From Bacteroidales bacterium (lineage in GTDB: Bacteria; Bacteroidota; Bacteroidia; Bacteroidales; Salinivirgaceae): DNA of 64,000 nucleotides. A model generated the notes under the pieces. That model was not told the DNA's origin. It saw only the letters and a program-made list of their open reading frames with translations, and searched no databases. Positions 1-9,216 of the stretch are shown in pieces. Each line of letters begins with the position of its first letter. Positions within the stretch are counted from its first letter, which is position 1. The stretch is from NCBI GenBank assembly GCA_012519055.1, contig JAAYQU010000045.1, forward strand, positions 124,001-188,000, read 5' to 3'. The translations under genes and the position numbers were made by a program.

Positions 1-2
1 GA

Positions 3-1094
3 ATAATCGAAGAAATCACCAAAAACGATTCTATTACAACGCAATATCTGAACGGAACGAAGCAAATTCAAATTCCATCGAGTAGAAGGGAAGGAAATGG
101 CAAGACAATAGTTTTAACAGGAGCAACAGGAAATAACCTTAAAAATGTGGATGTTGAAATCCCTTTAGGAAAATTTATTTGCGTTACGGGTGTTAGTGGC
201 AGTGGAAAATCTAGCTTAATTAACGAAACACTGCATCCAATACTTAATAAACACTTTTTCAATGCTTTAAAAGACCCACTGCCTTATAAGACAATCAAAG
301 GAATAGAGAATATTGATAAAGTAATAGAGATAGATCAAAGTCCGTTAGGTCGGACACCGAGAAGTAATCCGGCGACATATACCAATGTTTTTAACGAAAT
401 CAGAAATATTTTTGCTCAACTTCCCGAATCAAATATAAGAGCATATAAACCGGGACGTTTCTCTTTTAATGTCAAAGGTGGAAGATGTGAAACATGCAAG
501 GGAGCCGGACTTCAAACTATTGAAATGAATTTCCTGCCGAGTGTATATGTTGAGTGTAAAGATTGTCGAGGCAAACGATATAATCGCGAGACATTGGAAG
601 TAAGATACAAAGGCAAAAGTATTAGTGATGTGCTTGAAATGACAGTAAATCAAGCTGTTGAATTCTTTGAAAATATTCCCAAAATCAGAAGAGTTCTAAA
701 AGTAATTCAGAAAGTTGGACTAGGATATATCAAACTCGGACAACCCTCAACTACTTTAAGTGGCGGAGAATCTCAGAGAGTTAAGTTATCGGCAGAGTTA
801 GCGCGTCCCGGAACAGGCAATACGCTCTATATCTTAGATGAACCAACAACAGGCTTGCATTTCGAAGATGTTCGAGTTTTGCTTGATGTACTAAACGAAC
901 TAGTAAACAAAGGCAATACAGTAATAATTATTGAACACAATTTAGATATTATAAAATCAGCAGATCATATAATTGATATCGGTCCGGAAGGTGGGAGAGA
1001 AGGCGGACAAATAGTTGCCGTAGGTACACCTGAAGAGATAGCTTTAAATAAAAACAGTATTATCGGGAAATATTTAAAGCACGAACTAAACTAA
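3..1094 (+). CDS. uvrA: UvrA excinuclease subunit A, C-terminal part (5' end outside window)
   Basis: The reading frame is open from the window edge, so only about the last 363 residues are present; UvrA is normally about 940. UvrA is the DNA-damage sensor ATPase of nucleotide excision repair, working with UvrB and UvrC. Visible here are the second ABC cassette with Walker A GVSGSGKS (near 189-212), the UvrA-specific [11 protein letters not shown] segment, the zinc finger built from two CxxC pairs (487-573), the ABC signature LSGGESQ (near 756) and Walker [11 protein letters not shown] (near 830). The sequence reads without interruption to the stop at 1092-1094. A terminator hairpin follows closely, so this is the end of its transcription unit. 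Identification is secure from the combined motifs. Confidence 0.97.
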   Translation: MIEEITKNDSITTQYLNGTKQIQIPSSRREGNGKTIVLTGATGNNLKNVDVEIPLGKFICVTGVSGSGKSSLINETLHPILNKHFFNALKDPLPYKTIKGIENIDKVIEIDQSPLGRTPRSNPATYTNVFNEIRNIFAQLPESNIRAYKPGRFSFNVKGGRCETCKGAGLQTIEMNFLPSVYVECKDCRGKRYNRETLEVRYKGKSISDVLEMTVNQAVEFFENIPKIRRVLKVIQKVGLGYIKLGQPSTTLSGGESQRVKLSAELARPGTGNTLYILDEPTTGLHFEDVRVLLDVLNELVNKGNTVIIIEHNLDIIKSADHIIDIGPEGGREGGQIVAVGTPEEIALNKNSIIGKYLKHELN

Positions 1095-1106
1095 CTATAA
1101 CGCAAG

Positions 1107-1141
1107 CAAAAAGAGACTGTGTTTTAAACAGCCACTTTTTT
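1107..1141. terminator. Bidirectional Rho-independent terminator
   Basis: GACTGT (1115-1120) pairs with ACAGCC (1128-1133), with one G-T wobble and a 7-nt loop. A T-run follows on the plus strand and an A-run (1108-1112, T on the minus strand) precedes it. It sits between the convergent uvrA and lipoprotein genes and can serve both. Confidence 0.6.
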
Positions 1142-1154
1142 TACAGAATTTCAA

Positions 1155-2102
1155 TTAGTTGTCCTTATATTCGAATTTAATGATATCAGTAAATCTAAAT
1201 GAGTACCCCCTGGTAGCTATAGTTGGGAAGTCATAAACGTCATATTGATATACAATTGTTGTTTCGTATCCTCCTAACACTTCTCCTGATTCTGAAAATT
1301 TGAATTTTTTATTGTGGATTATATTGTTTTTAGAATTTATTTTAGCTTCAAACATTGGATAAATGTCTTTAATAGAATTGTAGGCATTCCTTTTATTGTC
1401 ATAGGAATAAATCGTGCTATCTTTTGTAAAAAAATCCATAGTACCATTGTCAAGGAAATATGCAGATTTTTCATACTCCGTAGTAATATTACCATTTTTC
1501 CAAATAAAGTGTTTTTGTAAAATCTCAAGTTCTTCTACTTCAGGTGTTGGGGTGGAGTCTTGTAAAGAAGATGCTTCGATAAACATTGACATTTTTTGAG
1601 GATAGTTCCCTTCGTATTCTATTGTCATGTAGCCAACATATGAAAATTCTTTATTAAAGATTTCGTCAATATAAATATTAAGGCGTGTAATTTTATCATT
1701 GTGATAAATTGGCATAAACTTCCCTTTCAAAACAAGATTATCCTTTTCTTCTTTCCCGAAAGTTGCAATTTTTCTTAACCCCTTAGAAAAAAAGTTTGCA
1801 CTCTGTTTATAGTATGGAGAAGAAAACACTCTAAATTCTGAAATTTTAGAGTTTGATCCTGACACATAATCAAACTCAATTCTATTGTGGACTGTTTGAT
1901 CTCCACCGTAATTCTCAATTTTATTTAAACATTCACCGTTCCAGTAATATTTATCGTCTAACCAAAGATTTTGCTGATTATTACCCTGTAAAACTTGATC
2001 TATTTTCCTAAAAACAGGAGTTTCAGTTTTGTTGTTATTACATCCAGTTGTGATAAATATTAACAACAATATTACTGGAAGAAGTTTGATTAACGCTTTC
2101 AT
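1155..2102 (-). CDS. Hypothetical lipoprotein, paralogue of the gene at 2278-3243
   Basis: A 315-residue protein of no family I recognise. It opens with a lysine-containing hydrophobic leader ending in the lipobox ITTGC (Cys at about residue 21), followed by Asn-rich CNNN, so it should be a lipoprotein exported across the inner membrane. The body is polar with alternating aromatic residues and no TM segment, suggesting a beta-rich fold. It is clearly homologous along its whole length to the next gene: both share the lipobox region, a YWNGE or FWNGE motif, F/IDYVSGSN, and a late IYPMF/INPMFDA segment. The start at 2102 gives the complete leader. The pair lies on the minus strand with 175 nt between them and separate terminators, so each is probably transcribed on its own. 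Function unknown. Confidence 0.8.
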   Translation of the reverse strand: MKALIKLLPVILLLIFITTGCNNNKTETPVFRKIDQVLQGNNQQNLWLDDKYYWNGECLNKIENYGGDQTVHNRIEFDYVSGSNSKISEFRVFSSPYYKQSANFFSKGLRKIATFGKEEKDNLVLKGKFMPIYHNDKITRLNIYIDEIFNKEFSYVGYMTIEYEGNYPQKMSMFIEASSLQDSTPTPEVEELEILQKHFIWKNGNITTEYEKSAYFLDNGTMDFFTKDSTIYSYDNKRNAYNSIKDIYPMFEAKINSKNNIIHNKKFKFSESGEVLGGYETTIVYQYDVYDFPTIATRGYSFRFTDIIKFEYKDN

Positions 2103-2213
2103 GATTTATTATATTATTATGTCAACAAAGTAATGTAAACAAAACTTGTTTGGAAAAGTTGCTGAACATACGAAACTTAAACTAAACGAAAATAATCCAA
2201 TTATATTATAATT

Positions 2214-2245
2214 AAAAAAGGGGGCTATTTCAAACAACAGCCTCC
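2214..2245 (-). terminator. Rho-independent terminator of the upstream lipoprotein gene
   Basis: On the minus strand GGAGGCT (2245-2239) pairs with AGCCCCC (2226-2220), one G-T wobble, 12-nt loop, followed by six T. It lies about 33 nt past the stop of the gene ending at 2278. Confidence 0.7.
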
Positions 2246-2277
2246 TTCTTTTGTGTTGATTATTAATTAATTAATAA

Positions 2278-3243
2278 TTACTTGTATTTGTACGTAGCGT
2301 AACTAGTTTCTTCAAATGAATCAAATGTAGCATTGATAGTGGCTACAGTTGGATAGTCTGTATCATATTCGTAGCTAATTGTTGCATTGAACTCCATCGC
2401 AAAAGGTCCATATTCTGTATATTCAGTAATAGTTCTATTGAAACTTGAAATGTTATTATTAGAACTTATTTCTGCATCAAACATTGGGTTTATGTTTTTA
2501 ATAGAGCTATAGGCATTCAACTTATCGTCATAAGTATAAACTGCACTATCATTAGTCATATAATCAAAACCACCTTCTATCACGACCATTGTTTTGCTAT
2601 ATTGTGTAGTAATATTGCCATTTTGCCATATTAGATAGTTTTGTGAAACTTCGATTTCCTCGATTCCTGTATTTGGCGGAAAATCAGGTATGGTAAATGT
2701 TTTTATATGCGTTGTCATTTTGTTTGGATAATTACCAGCATATTCAATTTTAACGAAACCAACAAGTATAAACTCATTGGGTACTTCGGTATTTTCAGCA
2801 AACACATTAAGTCGTGTAACTTTATTGTTAACATAAATAGGAACTATTTTATTTGTTAAAATAAGTCCATCTTCTTTCTCTTTTCCGAAAGTTAAAATTC
2901 TTCTTAATTCCCTGATAAGATAGTTCGAGCTCTTAATATCGGACGGAAGTGAAAACACTCTAATTTCTGCAATTTTAGTGTTTGAACCTGATACGTAATC
3001 AATTTCAACCCTTTCAGAAACAGCTCCTTCAAAATAGCTTTCAATTTTATTTACACGTTCTCCGTTCCAAAAATATTGACCGTTTAATTCAACATTTTGC
3101 AGGTCATAACCTGTAAAAATTTTTTCAATTTTCTTATAGGTTGGGGTTTCTGTGCCGACATTATTATTGTTATCATCAACACATCCAGTCGAGATAAATG
3201 CCCAAAACATTACAATAGGCATAAGTTTGATTAGTTTTTTCAT
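2278..3243 (-). CDS. Hypothetical lipoprotein, tandem paralogue of 1155-2102
   Basis: A 321-residue lipoprotein with leader and lipobox FISTGC (Cys near residue 21), then an Asp/Asn-rich spacer. It matches the neighbouring 315-residue protein from end to end in motif order (FWNGERVNKIES, IDYVSGSNTKIAEIRVFS, LILTNKIVPIY, WQNGNITT, INPMFDAEI), so the two arose by tandem duplication and have since drifted well apart. No enzyme motif is visible; the alternating hydrophobic pattern fits a beta-rich periplasmic or surface protein. The start at 3243 is the first ATG and gives the full leader. A terminator follows its stop at 2214-2245. Function unknown. Confidence 0.8.
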   Translation of the reverse strand: MKKLIKLMPIVMFWAFISTGCVDDNNNNVGTETPTYKKIEKIFTGYDLQNVELNGQYFWNGERVNKIESYFEGAVSERVEIDYVSGSNTKIAEIRVFSLPSDIKSSNYLIRELRRILTFGKEKEDGLILTNKIVPIYVNNKVTRLNVFAENTEVPNEFILVGFVKIEYAGNYPNKMTTHIKTFTIPDFPPNTGIEEIEVSQNYLIWQNGNITTQYSKTMVVIEGGFDYMTNDSAVYTYDDKLNAYSSIKNINPMFDAEISSNNNISSFNRTITEYTEYGPFAMEFNATISYEYDTDYPTVATINATFDSFEETSYATYKYK

Positions 3244-3438
3244 AATGAGTAGATTTATGTTTGTTTCAACAAATATATTTAATAAAAACGAATATTAAAA
3301 TAAAAACTATAGTTATTAACAATACAATAACATAGAATTATTTTCGTCATAAAATAGTAGGTGTCAAACCTCTGAAAAGTTAATATTGCCTGATTTTTTT
3401 AAGCAGCATCAAATTACTCTCTTTTTACATAAAATAGC

Positions 3439-3446
3439 TAAATTTG
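3439..3446 (+). promoter_or_regulatory. Possible -7 element of a Bacteroidota promoter
   Basis: TAAATTTG matches the TAnnTTTG -7 consensus 43 nt before the ATG chosen for the amidohydrolase. No convincing TTTG -33 element is seen at the right distance, so the call is weak. Confidence 0.3.
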
Positions 3447-3488
3447 TATGATTTTACAACTATTAAGAATGTTAACTATATAGTAATC

Positions 3489-5123
3489 ATGCGGACATAT
3501 CATATTATTTTATTTTCGATAATAACTATGCTTGTATCTTGTATGCGTAAAGAGAAAATTGACACAATAGTATCAGCCGATAAAATATATTTGGTTGATG
3601 CGGAATTTACAAACCAACAGGCAATGGCTATTGATAAAGGCAAAATAGTTGCAGTTGGAACCCTTGATGAAATAAACTCTAAATATGAAGCCAAAGAGTT
3701 TTTGTTCTTTGAAGACAAATATATTTTTCCCGGATTTATTGATCCACATTGTCATTTTATTGGTTATGGACAAATGTTGCAAAATCCGTGGTTAGGTGGT
3801 GCAGATAGCTGGGAAGAGGTTGTCGATAGGGTAGTGAATTACCAAAAAGAAAACCCATCGCAGTGGGTTTTAGGACGTGGCTGGAATCATGCCGAGTGGA
3901 GAGATAAAAATTTCCCCACCAAAGAACTTTTAGATAAACACTTTCCTGACAAACCTGTGTTTTTAACAAGAATCGATGGTCACTGTGCTATTGCCAATAG
4001 TGTAGCCCTAAAAATGGCAAAAATCGACTCTAAAACCAGAATCAATGGCGGAGTGGTAGAGGTTGTTAATAATCAACCAACCGGATTATTGATTGATAAC
4101 GCGATGGAGTACGTTAGAGAAATAATACCAGAAAACACTACTCAAGAAAAAGTACAACAAATATTGGTAGCTCAGAAAAACTGTTTTGCAGTAGGCTTAA
4201 CGTCAGTTACTGATGCTGGATTGTCTTACGAAGATATTATGCTGTACGATTCACTATCAAGCGGTGGCGAGCTTAAAATGTTTATTAATGCCATGATTGA
4301 AGCTTCCGAAGAAAACATCAATAAAACATTGGCGATACGAGATAGCATTGGCGAAAAGCTATCAGTTCACAGTATAAAAATGTACGCTGATGGTGCCCTT
4401 GGTTCGCGTGGCGCTCTGCTTTTAGAGCCCTATTCTGATGACCCAAGTACATCGGGATTGCAAGTAAACCCCAAGGAGTATTACACCCAAATGTGCAGTA
4501 TTGCATTCGACAATAACCTTCAAGTTTGTACTCACTGTATTGGAGATAAGGCAGTTAGTATGATATTAGATATCTATTCAAATTTTTTAACTTCCGGAAA
4601 TGATTTACGTTGGCGAATTGAGCACTCTCAAGTAGTTCAGGAATCTGATTTTGACCGTTATGGAAAATTTAATATCATACCATCAATACAGACAACTCAC
4701 GCAACATCAGATATGAGTTGGGCAGAACAAAGACTCGGCGATAGAGTTAAAAATGCATATGCTTATAAGCGATTGCTTGAGCAAAACAGTTGGATTCCAA
4801 ATGGTAGCGATTTTCCTATTGAAGATATAAATCCTATCTATGGTTTTTATTCAGGAGTATTTAGAAAAAACGTAAAAAACCCACAAAACGAAGGGTTCCA
4901 GGTTGAAAATGCTCTATCACGCGAGCAAGCCTTAAGAGCAATGACAATTTGGGCAGCCAAAGCAGATTTTAAAGAAACCATTCGAGGCAGTTTGGAAATA
5001 GGAAAAGTTGCCGATTTTGTAGTATTAGATACAGACTTAATGGAAGCCGATGAGAGCCAGATTACTAATTCCAAGGTTTTGAAAACTTTTGTCGATGGTA
5101 TTAAGGTATTTGAACAACAGTAA
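3489..5123 (+). CDS. Amidohydrolase family (YtcJ/AepA-like) lipoprotein
   Basis: Metal-dependent hydrolase of the Amidohydro_3 type, 544 residues. I place the start at 3489 rather than an in-frame ATG 45 nt upstream because it gives a clean leader MRTYHIILFSIITMLVSC with a lipobox Cys at residue 18. This predicts a lipid-anchored periplasmic enzyme. After an N-terminal beta-sandwich segment comes the metal-binding IDPHCHF (His at about 87 and 89), then a family-typical GRGWNHAEW, SIKMYADGALGSRGALL (Lys and Asp region), THCIGDKAV, WRIEHSQ and PNGSDFPIEDINP. These fit the YtcJ-like group, whose substrates are mostly unknown; an N-acyl or amide substrate is plausible but not shown. The thioesterase gene starts 27 nt after it, so they probably share a transcript. 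Confidence 0.85.
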   Translation: MRTYHIILFSIITMLVSCMRKEKIDTIVSADKIYLVDAEFTNQQAMAIDKGKIVAVGTLDEINSKYEAKEFLFFEDKYIFPGFIDPHCHFIGYGQMLQNPWLGGADSWEEVVDRVVNYQKENPSQWVLGRGWNHAEWRDKNFPTKELLDKHFPDKPVFLTRIDGHCAIANSVALKMAKIDSKTRINGGVVEVVNNQPTGLLIDNAMEYVREIIPENTTQEKVQQILVAQKNCFAVGLTSVTDAGLSYEDIMLYDSLSSGGELKMFINAMIEASEENINKTLAIRDSIGEKLSVHSIKMYADGALGSRGALLLEPYSDDPSTSGLQVNPKEYYTQMCSIAFDNNLQVCTHCIGDKAVSMILDIYSNFLTSGNDLRWRIEHSQVVQESDFDRYGKFNIIPSIQTTHATSDMSWAEQRLGDRVKNAYAYKRLLEQNSWIPNGSDFPIEDINPIYGFYSGVFRKNVKNPQNEGFQVENALSREQALRAMTIWAAKADFKETIRGSLEIGKVADFVVLDTDLMEADESQITNSKVLKTFVDGIKVFEQQ

Positions 5124-5150
5124 TTTAATAAAGCTCTAAAGCAGTAATTT

Positions 5151-5906
5151 ATGAGTTTAGATATTTATAAAAAGAGATACATTGTAAAGTACGAAGATAT
5201 TAACGCAAATGCTCGCTTTAAGGAGACTACTATTGGGTTAATAGCGCAGCAAGTTTCAGCAGAACACGCACAGTTGTTAAACATGGGATATAATGAATTG
5301 CAGCTGCTAAACAAAGCATGGATGATGTCGCGCGTTGTTTTTGAAATTTATCACTCACCAAAACCAAATGAAGAAATTTTAATCGAGACCTGGATTGAGA
5401 AAACAGACCGCATTCACTCATATCGCAATTGTCACTTTTATGATAATGAGAACAAGATTTTTGCTGCGGCTCAAACTGCTTGGATTGTAGTTGATACCGT
5501 TAAGAAAGATATTGACGATGTTAGAAACTATGTGACTAATTTTCCACATATTCCCAATATATGTGTGATAAAACATTCACCGGATAGAATAAAGCCTTTT
5601 ACAGCAAAACCACAACATGTATATACAAAGCATGTTGACTTCTCATCGCTCGACTTGTTAGGACATGTAAATAATATGAAATATGTAGAGTGGTTTATTG
5701 ACGGACTGCCTAATAATCTTCAATTTGAGAAACAAATTGAATTACTCTCCATAAACTATATTTATGAGGTTTTTAACAATGATATTTTGAAATATGAATA
5801 TATTTGTAATCAGGAACAGGGTTCAACTATTGTTAGTTGCAATGTAATTTCTGAACAATCAGATAGGTGTGTAGTAACTATAAATTCACAATTAAAAGCT
5901 ATATAA
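5151..5906 (+). CDS. Acyl-ACP thioesterase (FatA/FatB family)
   Basis: A 251-residue double-hotdog thioesterase that should release free fatty acids from acyl-ACP in the cytoplasm. The first hotdog includes the AWMMSRVVFEIYHSP strand and WIEKTDRIHSYRNCHFYD; the second carries HVDFSSLDLLGHVNNMKYVEWF (residues 161-182). Length and order match bacterial members of PF01643. In plant and many bacterial relatives the catalytic loop reads D-x-N-x-H-V-N-N; here Asp168 and His172 are kept but the Asn position (170) is Leu, which may lower or change activity. It lies between the amidohydrolase (27 nt) and the histidine kinase (4 nt), suggesting one operon. Family assignment is firm; activity is inferred. 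Confidence 0.88.
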   Translation: MSLDIYKKRYIVKYEDINANARFKETTIGLIAQQVSAEHAQLLNMGYNELQLLNKAWMMSRVVFEIYHSPKPNEEILIETWIEKTDRIHSYRNCHFYDNENKIFAAAQTAWIVVDTVKKDIDDVRNYVTNFPHIPNICVIKHSPDRIKPFTAKPQHVYTKHVDFSSLDLLGHVNNMKYVEWFIDGLPNNLQFEKQIELLSINYIYEVFNNDILKYEYICNQEQGSTIVSCNVISEQSDRCVVTINSQLKAI

Positions 5907-5910
5907 ACGA

Positions 5911-6864
5911 ATGTTAGTCAGAGTATTATTATTTGTATCAATTGGATTACAATTTCTTGCTGCACTGCTTGCAATAAGCATGTTTCGCCGCACAAAATAT
6001 AATATTTCGTGGATACTTTTTACCATTGCTTTTATTATCATGGCTCTTATGTTACTGTTTGATGCCGTGGCACATGAAAAATTATGGTCGCCAATTGAAA
6101 TCAACCTGTTAAACAAGTGGTTGGGAATTATTACTGCTATACTTTTGCTCGCCGGAGTTATATTTATTCGTAAGATTTTTGATTTTTTAGACAGGATAGA
6201 ACGTTTAAGAAAAGAGAACGAGTCGAGAGTTTTGAACGCAATTATCAGAACCGAGGAGAAAGAGCGCAAGCAGTTTGCAAAAGATATGCACGATGGATTA
6301 GGTCCGTTGCTTTCGTCAATAAAGATGTCGCTATCAAGCATAAACGACGAGAATTTCTCGCAACAGGATAAGCGTATCTTCGAAAATTCAAAACTTATGA
6401 TAGATGAGTCAATCCGTTCACTGAAAGAGATTAGCAATCACTTAAGCCCCCATATATTAACCAATTTTGGATTAGTTAGAGCCTTACAAAACTACGCAGG
6501 AAAATTAAACTCTTTGCACTCTATAAAAATTGATATTAACAGTACAATAGGAGGATATCGTTACAATTACAATATTGAGGTTGTTATTTACAGAGTAATT
6601 ACCGAGCTGATTACCAACACGTTAAAACATGCGGGAGCATCGCAAATTACTATATCTATTTATAATGAAGAACAGGCACTAATAGTTGAGTATCAAGACA
6701 ATGGCAAAGGTTTCGACCCGGACGAAACGCTAAATAAATTACAAGGCGGAATGGGATACGACAACATTAACACCCGACTAAAATCAATAATGGCTCAAAT
6801 GGAGCTAAAAAGTGACCATGGTGAGGGAGTTTATGTAAAAATAGTTGTGCCTATGTATGAGTAA
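5911..6864 (+). CDS. Membrane sensor histidine kinase (HisKA_3 / NarX-type)
   Basis: A 317-residue kinase. Three hydrophobic segments at about 4-24, 33-52 and 70-90 form a small sensor with almost no extracytoplasmic domain. A charged helix (91-125) leads to the HisKA_3 dimerisation motif FAKDMHDGLGPLLSSIKM with phospho-acceptor His127. The ATPase domain follows, with the N-box ITNTLKHAGA, G1 box DNGKGFDPD and GGMGYDNINTRLKSI. This family normally pairs with a LuxR/NarL-type response regulator, often the next gene; none occurs here, where the next genes are on the other strand. It begins 4 nt after the thioesterase stop, so it is co-transcribed. The stimulus is unknown; the linkage suggests, but does not show, a tie to lipid or envelope state. 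Confidence 0.9.
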   Translation: MLVRVLLFVSIGLQFLAALLAISMFRRTKYNISWILFTIAFIIMALMLLFDAVAHEKLWSPIEINLLNKWLGIITAILLLAGVIFIRKIFDFLDRIERLRKENESRVLNAIIRTEEKERKQFAKDMHDGLGPLLSSIKMSLSSINDENFSQQDKRIFENSKLMIDESIRSLKEISNHLSPHILTNFGLVRALQNYAGKLNSLHSIKIDINSTIGGYRYNYNIEVVIYRVITELITNTLKHAGASQITISIYNEEQALIVEYQDNGKGFDPDETLNKLQGGMGYDNINTRLKSIMAQMELKSDHGEGVYVKIVVPMYE

Positions 6865-6962
6865 AAGAGGAAAGCTAAAAGCACTTTTATTACCTTCTAC
6901 TTGTACCTCGAATATAATTCGTGTTTCGCAACAGAGCTATAACTAATTCAGAATTATGGTTT

Positions 6963-7781
6963 TCAATTATACCAAAATATTTCCTCCTTTTTAAATTTAT
7001 TAAAACTTATTGAAAACAGTAAGCCAAGGTAATTTCCTGACAAATTATAATCCCCTCTTGTATCAGCCGACACAAAAAGGTTTGCAAATTGATACTCTCC
7101 TGTTATTGTATTTTGCAAATTGAATACATAAATTAAATTAGCTTTTAATAGGATTTTTTGCAATGCGTATGAAAACCCCGTACCTAGAACAAAGCTTCCT
7201 TGAAAAGCATTTTTCTGACTTTCGAGCTTTAATCCAAATATCTCCCTACTTTCTGATAATTCCTCATCTATAACTGTATATACATATTCAGACTGACCAT
7301 ATGGGAAATACATTATTTTAGAGCCAATTAATAATGATGCAAAGGTATTTTTGCTAGTTTGTAGATTTAAAGATAGCAGTAATGGAAAGGATAAAGAGTA
7401 AAATGCGTATGATTTATAAGAATCTGTAAGGTTCCCCTGGTAACTATCGAAGAGGTCGTACTTTTGTATTTCGTATGCAAAAGAATACGTAGGCTCCATG
7501 GCAAGAAGCGTACCTGTTTGAAAAGACCACATTTTATCGGAATTGAACCCGTATAAAATACCTGCATTAAAGCCCAATATTGGTTTATTTTTAAATGTAA
7601 GATTACCATACTGAGGTCTGATCTCTGCCTTTTTATATAAAACAGGTCCAGCAACCAAGCTCCAGTTGGAAAAACCAGAGAGCCTATCGTAAACTTTTCG
7701 CTCTTGCGAAAAGGTGTTTTTTACGACAACATTACTGAGCAATATACTCAACAATATTATATTTATTATGTGCCTTATCAT
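6963..7781 (-). CDS. Outer-membrane beta-barrel protein (hypothetical)
   Basis: A 272-residue exported protein. It has a hydrophobic leader of about 25 residues ending VKNTFSQ before the mature ERKVYDR. The remainder shows short alternating strands rich in Gly, Tyr and Phe, for example LGFNAGILYGFNSDKMWSFQTGTLLAM and FASLLIGSKIMYFPYG, and the last strand is YLGLLFSISFNKFK. This is the pattern of small PorT/OmpW-like barrels common in Bacteroidota. It lies in a run of three minus-strand barrel genes but is separated from the next by 142 nt. No specific family is recognised. Confidence 0.75.
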   Translation of the reverse strand: MIRHIINIILLSILLSNVVVKNTFSQERKVYDRLSGFSNWSLVAGPVLYKKAEIRPQYGNLTFKNKPILGFNAGILYGFNSDKMWSFQTGTLLAMEPTYSFAYEIQKYDLFDSYQGNLTDSYKSYAFYSLSFPLLLSLNLQTSKNTFASLLIGSKIMYFPYGQSEYVYTVIDEELSESREIFGLKLESQKNAFQGSFVLGTGFSYALQKILLKANLIYVFNLQNTITGEYQFANLFVSADTRGDYNLSGNYLGLLFSISFNKFKKEEIFWYN

Positions 7782-7923
7782 GTTAGAACATTTTTTTTTA
7801 CCATTTTAAAATCTACTATTACTTATTACTTGTTATAAATAATCAGCAGTGCAATTTTTTTGAATATTGTGAAATAACGAAGTCTGGACTATACTATTAT
7901 GTACAATCAGTATTATTTAGCGG

Positions 7924-8481
7924 TTATCTTAAATTAAACCGATAATTCAAACCAACTACATACTGGTTATATACATCTTTCCCTTCAATTTTGTTTAACA
8001 TAGGGTAAGTCATAAATGAAAAGTCCAAATATAGATTGGGTATTTTTTTAAAAGGAAAGTCATACCCAACCCCAATTCCTAAATAATACAAGTCGTCAGC
8101 TTTGTATGGTATATCACCGCATAGACAATAGTTGCCCTGATTAAATGAAGTTTCTGCAAACAATCTATGCCCTTTAAAATTTATAATATTGAATTGAGAA
8201 AACAGACCATAAATAATATAATGATTTTTTGGTTTTGATATTTGAGAACTAAATATATTTAAAATTTGAAGACCTGCGAAAATATGCTTGCTAATACTTA
8301 CTCCAATATTTGTATTCCACGTAAATTCATCATATCCGTAATTATTTTTATAAATATCCTTTTCGTTAAATCTCAAGTAGGTTAATGATGTGCCTATCAT
8401 CATATGATCGGCAAAATCTCTCTGTGCTGTGGCACTGCTATAACACTCTATCAATAAAAGAGATAGTAATATAAGTCTCAT
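7924..8481 (-). CDS. Small outer-membrane beta-barrel protein (hypothetical)
   Basis: A 185-residue protein with leader MRLILLSLLLIECYSSATAQ and signal peptidase I-like end. The mature part has amphipathic strands (MIGTSLTYLRF, WNTNIGVSISKHIFAGLQIL, HRLFAETSFNQGNYCL, YYLGIGVGYDFPF) and ends in YVVGLNYRFNLR, a C-terminal strand suited to outer-membrane insertion. It starts only 17 nt after the stop of the gene 8499-9110, so the two form an operon. Function unknown. Confidence 0.75.
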   Translation of the reverse strand: MRLILLSLLLIECYSSATAQRDFADHMMIGTSLTYLRFNEKDIYKNNYGYDEFTWNTNIGVSISKHIFAGLQILNIFSSQISKPKNHYIIYGLFSQFNIINFKGHRLFAETSFNQGNYCLCGDIPYKADDLYYLGIGVGYDFPFKKIPNLYLDFSFMTYPMLNKIEGKDVYNQYVVGLNYRFNLR

Positions 8482-8498
8482 GTTAGTAAGTTTATAAG

Positions 8499-9110
8499 TT
8501 AGAAGTTAAAACCAACACCACACATAAAACCACTTTTACTGGAACCATTGATATAGAAGTTTTTTTGCCAATCCAAGTCTATAAAAATATGATTTACAAC
8601 CTGAAGTGTTATGCCTATTGGAATTGATACTTTACTGTGTTTCAATTCTTTACTTATAATGAAATCTTCCTCTATTATTATGTTCTTGTATTCAAATGTG
8701 TTAGCTATATATGGAACATGTTTATAATTTGTTTGATTGTATCCCACTTCAAAGTACAGGTGCATAAGTTTTAAAACCTTTCTATTTATGGTATATGGGA
8801 GTGTATATCGTGCAAAACAACCGATTTCGGCAAAACTTCTCTTTTTGTAAAAATTGCTCAAGAAAATTTCATAGCTAAAATTGCCACCCACGTAAAAATT
8901 ACGGTATAAGTTATATGCAAAATATGTTCGTGGTGAAAAAGAGAATAATTTGGCAAATTTGTTGCTTTGCTCATCAACAAGATCACTTGAATATAGAAGG
9001 TTTGGATGTATTCCCAAAATAAGTTTAGATTCTGTTGAGTCTTTAAGTATTAATTGCCCATAAGTTGCACAGCAGGCAAATAAAAAAATTGTGGAAATTA
9101 AATATCTCAT
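8499..9110 (-). CDS. Outer-membrane beta-barrel protein (hypothetical)
   Basis: A 203-residue protein. A longer frame is open upstream to 9272, but it would run across the start of the divergent gene at 9217; the ATG at 9110 gives a clean leader MRYLISTIFLFACCATYGQ and is preferred. The mature region shows barrel-like strands (YFAYNLYRNFYVGGNFSYEIF, FAEIGCFARYTLPY, LYFEVGYNQTNY, VSIPIGITLQVVNHIFIDLDW) and ends with FMCGVGFNF. It is the first gene of a pair with 7924-8481. No known family is recognised. Confidence 0.75.
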   Translation of the reverse strand: MRYLISTIFLFACCATYGQLILKDSTESKLILGIHPNLLYSSDLVDEQSNKFAKLFSFSPRTYFAYNLYRNFYVGGNFSYEIFLSNFYKKRSFAEIGCFARYTLPYTINRKVLKLMHLYFEVGYNQTNYKHVPYIANTFEYKNIIIEEDFIISKELKHSKVSIPIGITLQVVNHIFIDLDWQKNFYINGSSKSGFMCGVGFNF

Positions 9111-9216
9111 ATAATTTATTTTTTTTAAAAGACTAAACGTGTAAATTTGTTTTTTATGATTTTTATCATTGTCTAAAAACGAATAGTTGAGCAAAATTGT
9201 ATAAAAAAGAATTAAT

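Noticed and set aside
5892-6437. 181-residue minus-strand frame inside the histidine kinase
   Set aside because: It lies opposite a kinase with complete catalytic motifs; Ser/Ile/Asn-rich composition and no recognisable start context.
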